Source of the DNA: Gigaspora margarita
Lineage: Eukaryota > Glomeromycota > Glomeromycetes > Diversisporales > Gigasporaceae
NCBI GenBank assembly: GCA_009809945.1
Contig: WTPW01001552.1
Coordinates: forward strand, 26,280 to 90,279
DNA: 64,000 nt
Direction: 5' to 3'
Position 1 is the stretch's first letter, and each line of letters begins with the position of its first letter. The notes beneath the pieces are model-generated. The model was not told the DNA's origin. It saw only the letters and a program-made list of their open reading frames with translations, and searched no databases. The translations under genes were made by a program, and so were the position numbers. This document shows positions 46,870 through 57,813 of the stretch, one piece after another.

Positions 46870-47945
46870 TCAAATTTAACTACTATCTAGTCTTCTGTTT
46901 ATGGTTACACATAACAATATCACACAGCTATCTAGTGGTTATGCGGCCAACAAAATTGGCATGCATCCACAAAATCTTGTATCTGATTGGTCAATGTGAC
47001 CTTAACTGTCGCATGCTATTTATTTTTCACATATCAAGTATCACAGCTAAAAGGTGATACTGCTTGTCTTGTGATCTGTTAATGTGACTAGTACTATAAT
47101 AAGACACATTAAAAAAAATTGCCAATTATCTTTAGAACAAAATTACAAATATTATAACAACCAATAGTAATAATAGGCTTTTTAGACGAAAATATTGGTG
47201 GCCCAATACAAATTTGCATATTTATTCGCTCAATCTTTTGCATTTTTCATGTTTTTTTTCGTAGGATTTTTTATTGGGTTGATTAAATGATAATCTCTGA
47301 TTATCTAAGATGAAAACGAAAGGATTAATGCAGCTTTCTTAAAATTATAAAATGTGAATTTTCCAAATTTGCTTCTGTTATTTGATTACCTAATATATAA
47401 CTTACCAACGATTTTGAGCGAAAAAATAGCTAAAAAAAAGTCAATCAAATGCTTTACGAATTATGTAAGCAGTTTATATAATGGTCTTAAGTTCAAGAAC
47501 AAGTGCAAGAACAAGAACAATATATAAAAAAATTCATGATTTTATTAATAAAAAATAGTGAATATATTAACAAATGCTAAGAAAAATTACATTCCACTAA
47601 AGATTTAGATGATTTATTTCTTGATTTTTCCTTTTTTCATATTTGATAATTCTCTAATTCGTAGTTGTATGCCGATCTACCAACTGATAAATTCATAGTG
47701 AAATCCAGAATACAATCAGTGTGCTAAAACTAACAGCAGTTATTATGCTTTAACGCTTTTGATTAGTTATACAATCTGTGATCAAAAATTTTAAGACTAA
47801 AATATCGATGAGCAAGTTACGATCAAGAATGTATCACAATTCAAATTCTAGCAATTGTATCATGATAGTACCAAATCAACATTAACAATATGCAGTATTG
47901 TGTATCGATTTGCAACAAATCCTTTATGGTAAAAGCATTGCATGC
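46870..47945 (+). repeat. Dispersed repeat R, copy 4 (full length)
   Basis: Carries the whole landmark series of copy 1 without the 313-bp internal duplication: CACAGCTATCTAG head, ATCTGATTGGTCAATGTGAC, GACTAGTACTA, TTTGCATTTTTCATG, CAAGAACAAGTGCAAGAAC, GATGAGCAAGTTACGATCAA and GTGTATCGATTTGCAACAAA. It is the best guide to the family's length, about 1.05 kb. Confidence 0.82.
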
Positions 47946-48167
47946 ATGTGATACATTTGGAAGAATCTAGTTTAATATACCAGAGATAAATTATTTTTAG
48001 TTTCCTATTTTTGCATAGTTGGGTGATTAGATCTCAATGAGATGCCGTTAACAAAGTCACATGGCATCTATTTGTCACGAGACTGACCCAGGTCCATGAC
48101 GTAGAGTTGATACTAGTAAGTATGATGTAAGAGATGTTGTTGGATAAGTAGTATGAGGTCATGAAAA

Positions 48168-48188
48168 TAGCTATTTAAGAGGGGAAGG
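48168..48188 (+). promoter_or_regulatory. TATA-like box, unit a
   Basis: AGCTATTTAAGAGGGGAAGG, followed after about 20 bp by a pyrimidine-rich CTTCATCTTTTTG that could hold a start site. Conserved in unit b. Activity is inference. Confidence 0.4.
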
Positions 48189-48925
48189 TTCTTCATCTTT
48201 TTGTCTTTGCTGCTAGCTCAACGAAAGTCTAGCTTTGTTGTTGGTACCCGCCCACCACTAGGTGAGAGCTTGCTGTGAGTTTAGCAGTCCTATAGAAAGG
48301 ATCAGTAGCTCGGGTGGACAACCAAATATTGAAGGTGATTGGCTAGTTGTCTGGTCGGAAAGGTCAGGTATAAGAGGAAAGAAAGTAAGGTGTTGTGAAT
48401 GAGGTCACGAGGCATCCATTTGTTATGGGACTGTGACTCAGACCCATAACGTAGGTGGATAGTTGGATAATATGAAGTATTTTGAGGTATTGTGACAGTT
48501 ATTGTAAGTATAAGGGATAGGTGAAAATGATGCATTAGTAGGAGAGGTTGTTTTGGTTGAGTGGGAGTTCTCTATGATGGGTAAAGGTATTATTGTGGTC
48601 GGTAGCTCGGGTGGACAACCTGAATATTGAAGATGTATTTTTTGATGGTTGACCGTACAGATAGGATGTTAATGAAGAAGTCACGTGGCATCCATTTGTG
48701 AGCTGGGTGGTAAGTATGAGGTATTTGGTAATGGATATTATAGTTATAGAAAAGGTGCTATGAATGAAGCCACGTGGCATCCATTTGTCACGAGACATGA
48801 CCCAGGTCCATGATGTAGGGTAAGTATGATGTAGAGGTGATGGATATTGTGTAAGCATGAGGAGTGCATAAGGATGATGTATTGTATGAGAGATGCTATT
48901 GTATGAGAAAGTATGAGGTCATGGG

Positions 48926-48948
48926 AATGGTTATTTAAGAGGGGAAGG
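48926..48948 (+). promoter_or_regulatory. TATA-like box, unit b
   Basis: GGTTATTTAAGAGGGGAAGG, the same context as unit a. Conserved spacing to the GAAA-loop fold downstream. Confidence 0.4.
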
Positions 48949-49490
48949 TGGGAAATTGTTCCTTTTTTGTTTTTGCTGCTAGCTCGACGAAAGTCTAGCT
49001 TTGTCATTGGTATCCACCCACCCACTACTAGGTGGAGCTTGTTATGGGTTCGGTGTTCTATAGGAAGGTTCAGTAGCTCAGTATGATTGGCTTGTGGACC
49101 TGGTCTGAAAGGTCAGGTATGAGAGAAAGAGAAAGTAAGGTGCCATGAACGAAGTTACGAGGCATCCATTTGTCACGGGACCATGTTTTGGACCCATGAC
49201 GTAGGTGGATGGTTGAGCAATATGAAGTATTTTGAGGTATTGGTGACAGTTATTATAAATAGGGATAGGTGAGAATGCTGTATTGGGTAAGAGAGGTCAT
49301 TGCGAGTTCTCTATGATTTAGGTAAAGGTATTAGTGTGATTAGATATTGGTGTATTTTGATGGCTGACCGGACAGATCCGATGTTAAATAAGGAAATCAC
49401 GTGGCATCTATTTGCGAGCTGGGTGGTAATTATGAGGTGTTGGTGATGGATGTTATGGGTATGGAAATGAGTAAGAATGAGGTATTGCAT

Positions 49491-50290
49491 GAATGATATT
49501 GGTTCGATTGAATATGAGGTATTGGTGATGGATATTGGTGGGTGTGGAGAATGAGGTATTGTGTGTAAGATACGTCAGACCCACACAATAATATAGGAAT
49601 TGCATAAATAAATTTACGCGAACTGACCCGTATTATATGGCCTTTGGCCATATGAACCAGGTTAACTTGTGCAAATTTAGTTATTTTCTACAACCAATAC
49701 AATAACCAGTGTTACTATTGTTTGGGGAGAGCGTTATCAACTAAACACGAATTTAGCTCCAATAGTAAATGGGAGTTCTATAAATAATGATCGTTAAGCA
49801 GGTAATCACGTGATGTATGGTCACAAAATTTATATATTTAAATCTGGAGATTAGTGAATTCGATTACATCAAAGGCTATGCAATCAATTTAATTACGGGG
49901 GTTATCAATATATGTGGTTTAAGGGATGTGATGTGAGAATAAGAATACGAGTTTTAAAGGTTGTCAATGATATTTAAGAGTGGGTAAAAGGTAGTAATCA
50001 AAGGGAACAATGGCTAAAGTTATTACTATCAGTATTAAATAGGGTTTAGGAATGATTCAATGATTTAAGAAGTGTATTAATTCATAATAATCAAAATAAA
50101 ATTTATTGAGAAATCGATTCTTAATTAAACTCAATTTGATTTATTTAAAGACATCAAAGTCTGACAAAAACTTTTATTAACACGAAATGAAGGCCCTTAA
50201 ATACATTTTAATTTACTATAAGTTACTGCGTATTATACTTCTCATGATACTTTATACCCTTAAGGCTTCAAAGCATTCGTGCTCCTGGGC
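49491..50290. other. Non-repetitive-looking stretch downstream of the cassettes
   Basis: Contains a palindrome TATATGGCC-TTT-GGCCATAT (49635-49654) and TATGAGGTATTGGTGATGGA-type phrases at its left edge. No open frame over 60 codons with a recognisable domain. A 60-codon frame (50187-50369) runs into the hAT end and is not supported. Confidence 0.45.
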
Positions 50291-51065
50291 TAGTGCTCCG
50301 AACGGGTCAGTTCGGATCAGATCAGTTAAAAACTTTTGGGTTAGTACCTCAACCCGACCCGACCCCTGACCCGACCTGACCCGACCCGAATTTTTAAGGC
50401 CAACATGCTAAAGTTTTTTAAAAAAATAAAATTTTGGCCTTAGATGTGAATAAAAAAAAATTGTGTGATCTTGGATATGAACATTTAAAAAAAAGTGCGT
50501 GACCTTAGATGTGAACATAAAAAAAAAAAAACCTTAGATCTTTAGATATGAATAAAAAAATGAAAAAAATTGCGTGACCTTAGATGTAAAAAAAATTATT
50601 ATCGTATCAGTCCTGGCGACCAATTATTTTGTTAAACAAAACAAATAGCGGCCGGGTTAAAATTAGGATTAGCATTTGGTAGATGCAATAAACTAGAAGA
50701 CCCTCTAACCCAAAATTTCACAAGGAATTTTTTTTGCTAAAAAAAGTATAGTTTCATAGTCAAAATTTTAAGTTAGAAATGATTTTTTAAAAAAAGTTGT
50801 TTCATTTTGATTTCGCATTACAGCTGATCCTGCATCCCAATTGGTCGATCAGGGGAGACAATGTGGAAATGCGATTCTAAAGAAAAAAAAAGACTGCCAG
50901 TAATCTATATAAAAAATGCGGGTCGGGTCGGGTTGGGTCGGGTCAGAATAATTCACAACCCAAACTTGACCCGAAACTTTCGTGTCAAAATTTTCTAACC
51001 CGAACCCAACCTGACCTGAAATTTCAGGTCAGGTTTCAGGTTGACCCGACCCGTTCAGAGCACTA
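50291..51065. mobile_element. hAT-like element with GGGTC/GACCC subterminal arrays
   Basis: Perfect 8-bp duplication TCCTGGGC (50283-50290, 51066-51073). Ends TAGTGCTCCGAACGGGTC and GACCCGTTCAGAGCACTA. Tandem CCCGACCCGACCCCTGACCC on the left and GGGTCGGGTCGGGTTGGGTC on the right, typical of hAT subterminal binding sites. Interior repeats GACCTTAGATGTGAA phrases and a decayed U-like stretch (50690-50850). 775 bp, non-coding. Confidence 0.95.
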
Positions 51066-51337
51066 TCCTGGGCCGTGAGCATTAATGCTCCAAAATAATT
51101 AAAGCCTCTCTACGTCATTCCTATAAGCTATGATGACGATAACTCATAGCTTACCGGTACTAGGGATCAACAATTTCTGGTTTAACCAACACTTTATACC
51201 TCGTGTCCTTACATGTTATTTAATAAGGAAAATAAACAAAATAAACAAGAAAATAAAACATTACAAAAAAAAATATAATAAAAAAATAAACTGGAACTCT
51301 ATCTAAGCCTTAATCTAAGTCATGGAAAATGTGACAC
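51066..51337. other. Short spacer
   Basis: Continuation of the target sequence of the 50291 element; no gene seen. Confidence 0.35.
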
Positions 51338-52221
51338 TAGTGATGGGCAAATCAAGATTTTTTTAAAAATTCTGCGCGGAATTCGTGGGATTGAGTAGAG
51401 TTTCTGAATTTTTACAATAAATAAAAATAAATATATAAATCACTACTAGGAATGTAATTTTTTGTTAAAATATCAATCATTTCTTATAAATCTTACTGCA
51501 TTTGTTACAAATAAAAATGCTTATATAGATTTTGCCTACTTTTAAAACATCAAATTTATATTTATTAAAATTATTAATTCAGATTTGCCTTAATTTTATC
51601 AATTTGCTTTTAAAATATTATTATATATAGATATATTCAAAAATTATAATGGTAACAAAGTGATCAAACCATATAAGTATATAAAAATTTATAAGTAATT
51701 AGGTGCATAATCAGGTGTAAATATACTAAAATTTATAAGTAATCAGGTACATATGTACAAAAATTTATAGGTAACCAGCTTATATATATACAAAAATTCA
51801 TAAATGACCCATAAGAAATTCATAATCGGGCTTATAATTTCTGATCAAATAATCACTTTTATACTCAATAATCATCTAATATCACATAAATGATAGGCTC
51901 AAATTTTATTTACCTTATCACTTATATTAAGTAATCACTAAAATTGGAGATTTTTACCCATATAGTACCAGTGTTCTTGATGTATTATTTATACAAAGTC
52001 TAGATTCCCACTTTATTAATAATGACAATTTAAAAAATTTATTACATCCAGTTTGCGCGTAATCTCTGTACGTATGTATATATGTGGAACGAGAAACAAA
52101 TAAAATGTTTATTGGCCCACTTATATTAAAGCAGGCTGGATAATTTGTTAATGTGGGCCAGATAACATGCTAATGCAGGCCAAATAATCTTATATTAAAA
52201 ATCCCGTGTTGCCCATCATTA
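51338..52221. mobile_element. Probable hAT-like element, weak borders
   Basis: Ends TAGTGATGGGCAA and TTGCCCATCATTA are inverted (12 of 13). No 8-bp duplication is recognisable, so it is old or rearranged. The interior repeats TATAAGTA and TCATAAATG phrases and, near the right end, GGCCAGATAA-type phrases. Confidence 0.55.
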
Positions 52222-52234
52222 ACAATAACTATAA

Positions 52235-52745
52235 TAATCAACTGATTTCATTCAAATTTAATCACTATCTGGTCTTCCGTTCCTGGTTTCATGTAATGAC
52301 ATCGTGCAGCTATCTAGTATGGCAAATTAAATGATGTATGTCCGCAAAATTTTAAGTTTAATTGGTCCGCATGACTTATTCATCAAATTTTTTTTATTTG
52401 TCATGCATAAATTTATCACGCCATTATTCTTCACATATGAATTTATCACGCCTTAAGCCTCTTTATAATTGCATAGTATTTGATCGACAAAATGTAAAGA
52501 TCTATGCAAATTCATAATTACAGAATTATAGAAACCAAGAATCGCAAATATGTGCAACTATCACAGTTGCAATAACTAACGATAGTAAAAGCAATAATTA
52601 TTGACACAAAAATTAGTAACCCAATGTTATTTAATTTGTCCGATTACCTTATATTTGGCATTTTTCATTTTTTTTGTAGGATTCTTTATTGGGCTGATGA
52701 AATGATAATCACTGATTGCCAAAGATTTAAGCGAAAAATTTTTTT
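52235..52745 (+). repeat. Dispersed repeat R, copy 5 (truncated)
   Basis: Head CTTCCGTTCCTGGTTTCATG...TCGTGCAGCTATCTAG, then a decayed middle, then TTGGCATTTTTCATTTTTT and GGATTCTTTATTGGGCTGAT. The distal half is missing. Confidence 0.75.
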
Positions 52746-52847
52746 AGCCAGAGGCATCCAAATAAAATTTATCACATGAGTGCAGTGCTTGAGTCGATTA
52801 AAGGGAATTAGAAATAAGTGCACTATAACTGATATTATATTATGTAG

Positions 52848-53081
52848 TAGGGCTGTGAATCGATTCTATAATAATTGCTTTAATCATTAATCAAATCAGA
52901 ATCAATTCTGATTTCTGTATAATCATTTTATTGCTGTTTGCAAATTATGTGAAAACGAATACTCGGGTACTAAAACAATAACTAGAGAAATACACTGGGT
53001 ACATATGTTGGAGAATTATGGTAAATAACTTATGGGGATTCGATCATTGATTCTAATTTTTAGAATCGATTCACAGCCCCA
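52848..53081. mobile_element. hAT-like MITE at the satellite border
   Basis: Ends TAGGGCTGTGAATCGATTCT and AGAATCGATTCACAGCCCCA. Flanks TTATGTAG (52840-52847) and TTATGCAG (53082-53089), 7 of 8 with a transition. The right flank enters the 46-bp satellite. Confidence 0.9.
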
Positions 53082-53089
53082 TTATGCAG

Positions 53090-53876
53090 TACAAGGACCT
53101 CATGTTATGATTAGGCTACATGGTTGCGATAGCAATGCAAGGACCTCATGCTGTGATTAGGCTCTATGTCTGCTGCAGGCAATGCAAGAACCTCATGTTT
53201 GGTGATTGAGCCCTCTATAAAAAATGTTGAATTTTTTCAAATTCAGTTCAGATTTTTATTACGAATAATGCTCATTTTTTTAAAATAATAATCTGAACAA
53301 AATCTGAATAGAATTTTTTTTTTAAGTTTACAAATATAATAGCAGCACAAGGATCTCACGTTGTGATTAGGCTCCATAGCTGCAGTAACAATACAAGAAC
53401 CTTATGTTATGATTAGGCTTTATGGCTACCATAGTGCTACTACAGGCAGTGAAGAACCTCATGTTTGGTGAATAATCTCCGCAACTACGAAAACAGTACA
53501 AGTTCTTTATGGTATTTAAGCACTATAACTATGATAGCAGTGCAAGGATCTTACATTGTGATTAGACTCCATGGATGTGATAGCAATAAAAGGACCTCAT
53601 GTTGTGATTAGACTCTATGTCTGCCGCAGGCAATGCAAGAACCTTATGTTTAGTAATTGAGCTCTTAATAAAAAAAATAAAATTTTTTCAGGTTTAGTTC
53701 AGATTTTTATTATGAAAAATTCTCATTTTTTAAAATAATAATCTGAACAAACTCTGAATAGAAATTTGACTCTTTTTATAGGGTCCACAATTATACTAGC
53801 AGCACAAGAATCTCACATTGTGATTAGGCTCCGTGGCTGCAGTAACAAATGCAAGGACCTCATGTTGTGATTAGGC
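53090..53876 (-). repeat. 46-bp satellite, reverse orientation, with 457-bp higher-order unit
   Basis: AAGGACCT at 53093 and 53139 gives the 46-bp period, as reverse complement of the 40.6-41.7 kb array. An AT-rich insert with inverted TTCAGTTCAGATTTTTATTA / AATAATCTGAACAAA arms occurs twice (about 53215-53335 and 53660-53790). AGCAGCACAAG restarts at 53341 and 53798, so a 457-bp higher-order unit was duplicated after a MITE had entered it. Confidence 0.9.
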
Positions 53877-55010
53877 TAGAGTTGGGCACTGAACCCTTTT
53901 TTGCTAAATCCGAAAGTTTCGGGTTTCAGATTATAGCTTCTGAAACCTCATCCGAAACTCCGAAATCTTGTCCGAAACCCGAAACCTTATCCGAACCCCT
54001 GAAACTATTTAAGATTAAATTTTTATAAAATATGGCTTTGTAGATCATGCTAACATGCTAGTACATAAATATTTGAGTCCCACCAAGAGAAACATACATA
54101 CATATAGGTTATATTTAAGTTTTATATTTCCTTTGTGTTATTAAGAAATTAAAAAACTCAATTTTTAAGAATNGCAATCTCAACAGCTAAAATTTGNCAA
54201 CAAATGATTAAAATTTAGATATTGCAGTTAGGATTCCACAATTTGATTTAATTTGATTTGATTTGATCAAATATTTGATCNCAAATCAAATTCAAATACA
54301 AATTTTCAAATCAAATCAGAAATTTTTGATTTAATTTAAAAAGTTTATAAGCAAAACTTTAAAAATTTCAAATCAAATCAAATTTAAATACAGAATTTTT
54401 AATTCAAATCAAATTCAAATCAAGGCTTATTTGATTTGATCAAATTCAAATATGTCTAATATTTGATTTGAGGAACCCTAATTGCAGTACAATTAAAAAA
54501 ATATAATNATTCTAAAAAAGTGCTAGGAGATATATTTATGGCTTAATTTAGAGAGTATTATTTACAAAANGACCCATTTAATGCATCATTTTCACAAAAT
54601 ATTGAATAGTTTTAGATAAGTTTATATGTTTATATTATATATATTGAGATTTTTTCCTTAATTAAGGTCTTTTTATCTCAAATATATAATATAAAATATT
54701 TATGTATATTATGTATTTTATTATTTATTTATTTATTTATTAATANATTTCTTATTATATATTTATTTATTAAAATTTTATTATTTATATTATTTATTAA
54801 ATAATAAATCAATATATTATAAATTATATATAAATTATATATTATAAATTTTCAAAATTTTAAAATATAGTTTCGAGGAGTTTCGGATTATAGTTTCAGA
54901 GTTTCGGGTTTCGGGGGTTTCGGATTTTTTTTTAAAATTCGAAACTAGTTTCGGATTATACTGAAACCGAAACTAGTTTCGGATAGGTTTCGTTTCGTTG
55001 CCCAACTCTA
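53877..55010. mobile_element. 1.1-kb hAT-like element with GAAAC arrays, inserted in the satellite
   Basis: Perfect 8-bp duplication GATTAGGC (53869-53876, 55011-55018). Perfect 12-bp ends TAGAGTTGGGCA and TGCCCAACTCTA. Dense CCGAAAC/GTTTCGG arrays at both ends. Another hAT-like MITE (54229-54480) lies inside. The central part is AT-rich and contains Ns. No transposase. Confidence 0.95.
54229..54480. mobile_element. hAT-like MITE with AAATCAAAT arrays, nested
   Basis: Perfect 8-bp duplication ATTGCAGT (54221-54228, 54481-54488). Ends TAGGATTCC and GGAACCCTA. The interior is almost wholly short-period TTGATTTGA / TCAAATCAAA repeats arranged as a palindrome. Confidence 0.92.
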
Positions 55011-55171
55011 GATTAGGCTCTATAGCTACCACAGGCAGTGAAAAATCTCATATTTGGTGATTAATCTCTCAACTACAAAAACAGTACAAGGACTTTATGA
55101 TGCGATTAGGCTCTATGGCAGCTATAGCAATGCAAGAACCCATGTTGTGATTAGCTCTATAGCAGCCGCAG
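55011..55171 (-). repeat. 46-bp satellite, reverse orientation, middle segment
   Basis: Units such as GATTAGGCTCTATAGC and CAATGCAAGAACC between two transposon insertions; the array resumes at 59556. Confidence 0.9.
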
Positions 55172-55696
55172 TAGTGATTGAACCCGAGTAGGTATTACTT
55201 GGGTCACCCGCGAATAGGACAGGTGACCTGGTTTAGTTGTAACCTCTCAGGTGAGTGACCCGTGGGTTGACCCACAGGTTGACCCATGGGCTGACCCATG
55301 AGTTGATCGGTGAGCGGCTAACTGGATCTATAATTTCTGATGTCATGCTAATTTTTGGTGCAGCCACTTTCATAACTCCTGGAAATTGGCCAAATTTATA
55401 ATTTGGCTTAATGATAATCTATTCAAATCGATAGATATAATTTAAGATCTGACAACTAATCTATCTATATGTACTAAAATTTTAAGCATCTGTCCGTTTA
55501 AAATAATCTGATTGGTAAAGGGCCCTTGTATAGTCTAGAGTAGTGATCTATAGTTTTAAAATCCTAGCTATCCAGATTTATAAATAAACTATCTGAAAAA
55601 TAATATACTCAGATAGACTTGGATTATCCATCAGATATCCGGTTATCCATTTTAATATAAATTAGTGACTACGTATAAATATAGATTATTATTAAT

Positions 55697-55920
55697 ATCA
55701 GATTTGGATATATCTGTTTACAGCTGTTTTCATAAATTCTGAAACATCTGGCAAAAAATTGGCCAACCGAATATTTGCCAATAAGTTCTGAATTGGTAGC
55801 GATAATTATCAAAATTACAAACTTATCAAATTGGCAAATATTTGGTTGGTCAATTTTTTGCCAGATGTTCCAGGATTTATGAAACAGTGTAAATAATATC
55901 TGCATTAAATCTGGATATAG
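55697..55920. mobile_element. Foldback MITE inside the 4.4-kb hAT
   Basis: Arms of about 60 bp or more: AACATCTGGCAAAAAATTGG and CCAACCGAATATTTGCCAAT fold onto ATTGGCAAATATTTGGTTGG and TCAATTTTTTGCCAGATGTT. Outer CATAAATTCTG / GGATTTATG also pair. A 78-codon minus-strand frame across it is not supported. Confidence 0.8.
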
Positions 55921-56090
55921 GCAACCAGATCGCTACTCTAGTATAGCTAGAGATTACTGGCTTATATATAATGATCAAGTTTTAAAATAGGAGTATTCTA
56001 TACACATGCTTGACAGATCTGATCATCATGATAAAACTGGTAAATGACCATCATTGATCTTTTATACCTTTGAAGAATAATCAAATTTTC

Positions 56091-56224
56091 TTTCATAGCT
56101 ATGTGATTCTAATTTTTTAATATTAAATAAATTGACAATTCAAAATAAATTATCAAATTTTCTTTCATAGCTATGTGATTCTAATTTTTTAATGTTAAAT
56201 AAATTGACAATTCAAAATAAATTA
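56091..56224 (+). repeat. 62-bp tandem duplication
   Basis: TCAAATTTTCTTTCATAGCT starts at 56091 and again at 56153; the two copies differ at one or two bases. A recent local duplication. Confidence 0.95.
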
Positions 56225-57813
56225 AGAATGTAAGTTATACATTATTTTACATGAAAAAATGATTGTATAGGACATTTATGTTGGTTTATTATAAGAGGAT
56301 TATTTACCAGATTTGGCTTTTAAAAGCCTGATAATAACATTTATGGCATACAATCACATATAGTATATATCACTGATTAGATTTCGTGATTTTTACGAAC
56401 TGAATTTGAAAGTTTTCTACTCTTTGTAATGCCCAAATAATTTTTATACATTTTGGGTCCATACATTTAACATACCTTTTATCTCAGCATGTGTTTTTTA
56501 TTCATTTTATTTTTTACATATTATATAGTTCATTCTAATAATGCTATTGTTAGTTATTCTTACATATGTGATCTTAATTTGCCCTTTGGAAAAATCTATT
56601 TTCGCATTATATTTTTAGCAAAAGATCATAATATTTATGAATAGATTAGCTGCGCAACCAAAATTCAGCAGATTGTCCAATGTTTAGGATCAGAATGCAT
56701 CAGAGGTATACCAGTATCAAGTAATAATATTAATTAGGTATATTATAGCAAAATTAACATCTAAGTAATCTACTCAGCACATGGATTACTGGAATATTAG
56801 CAAAATTTATCAATTCAGATCCATTCTGTCCCAGATTTTGGCCAGTCTTCTAAATTTTGGTTATGTAATTAATCTATTCTGATTCACGTATCAAGTTACC
56901 TTAAGTACAGACATTTGTACGAGCCTAACTACTAGTTAAATAATACAAGACTTTAACACGTATAATATATACGTTTATGTTTCTGACATGTATACAGGTC
57001 ATGGTGATATGATTTGACAGGACCCCTGAATATATGCATAAAACGTTCGTAGTACACTTAGACTAAATTTTTTAAAATATTTATTGTACAGTTATACAAA
57101 TCTTATTTTTTTAATAACAACTTAACTCAACCTTTGATGTACACTTAATTAATAAAATCAAAAAAGATATGTCATACAGTTACTTATTGTGCAAGAATAG
57201 TTAGCTGTACATAATATATAAATATAATATATATAATATACAAAATTTAATAAAACTAGTAAAATCAATAATAGTGATATTATTTATTTATTGTGTATAA
57301 TTTAGTATCAACTTTTATATACCTGTCTCTAAATTGATTCTAGAACAATATCAATATTGTTTGCTCAAGTATTACAATAATTGGTATGTACTGTATGGAG
57401 AATATATATGATTTAACTCAATAGTAACTAGAAGATAAGTTTCTACTTTACTTGAATAAAGATCTCTTTAGTACTACAATATAATATTGTTGCTTCACAA
57501 AAAGATATAACTTTTGTGGATTACAACATTATATAAAATTGATATTACCAATTTCAATTAATAGAAAATTTAAAACATAAATATAATTTATAAACTTTTA
57601 CATTTTTTAAAGTAATATAATTTTAAACATTTATTATATCTTTATCATACATTAATTTATTTTTAATTAAAACTATGTTGTACACTTAATTATAAATTTA
57701 AAATTATTATTTAAATGTATATCGTACACTTAAACTGTTGCTTTAATATTTGTGTACACTTTATAATAAAATTTAAGTGTACACTTATATAAAGTTTAAA
57801 GACAAAGGTTATA

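Larger units (their letters stand above)
48040..49490 (+). repeat. Tandem pair of about 730-bp promoter-like cassettes
   Basis: Unit a (about 48040-48765) and unit b (48766-49490) align along their length. Each carries GGCATCCATTTGT-type motifs (six in all, near 48060, 48410, 48685, 48775, 49162, 49403), GACCCAGGTCCATGACGTAG, a TATA-like box with TTTAAGAGGGGAAGG and a small fold (GCTAGCTCGACGAAAGTC then TAGC in unit b). The arrangement resembles a long terminal repeat (LTR) U3 region with tandem enhancers, but no LTR ends, primer site or coding region were found. Minus-strand frames of 73-107 codons across it are not supported as genes. GC content is higher than in neighbours. Confidence 0.7.

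Noticed and set aside
48900..49000. Hammerhead-type ribozyme around the CGAAAG motif
   Set aside because: The CTGANGA core strand is not found at a suitable distance on either strand.
48302..49651. Several 73-107 codon minus-strand open frames
   Set aside because: They follow the tandem promoter-like cassettes, and their frames are not kept between units a and b as a coding sequence would be.
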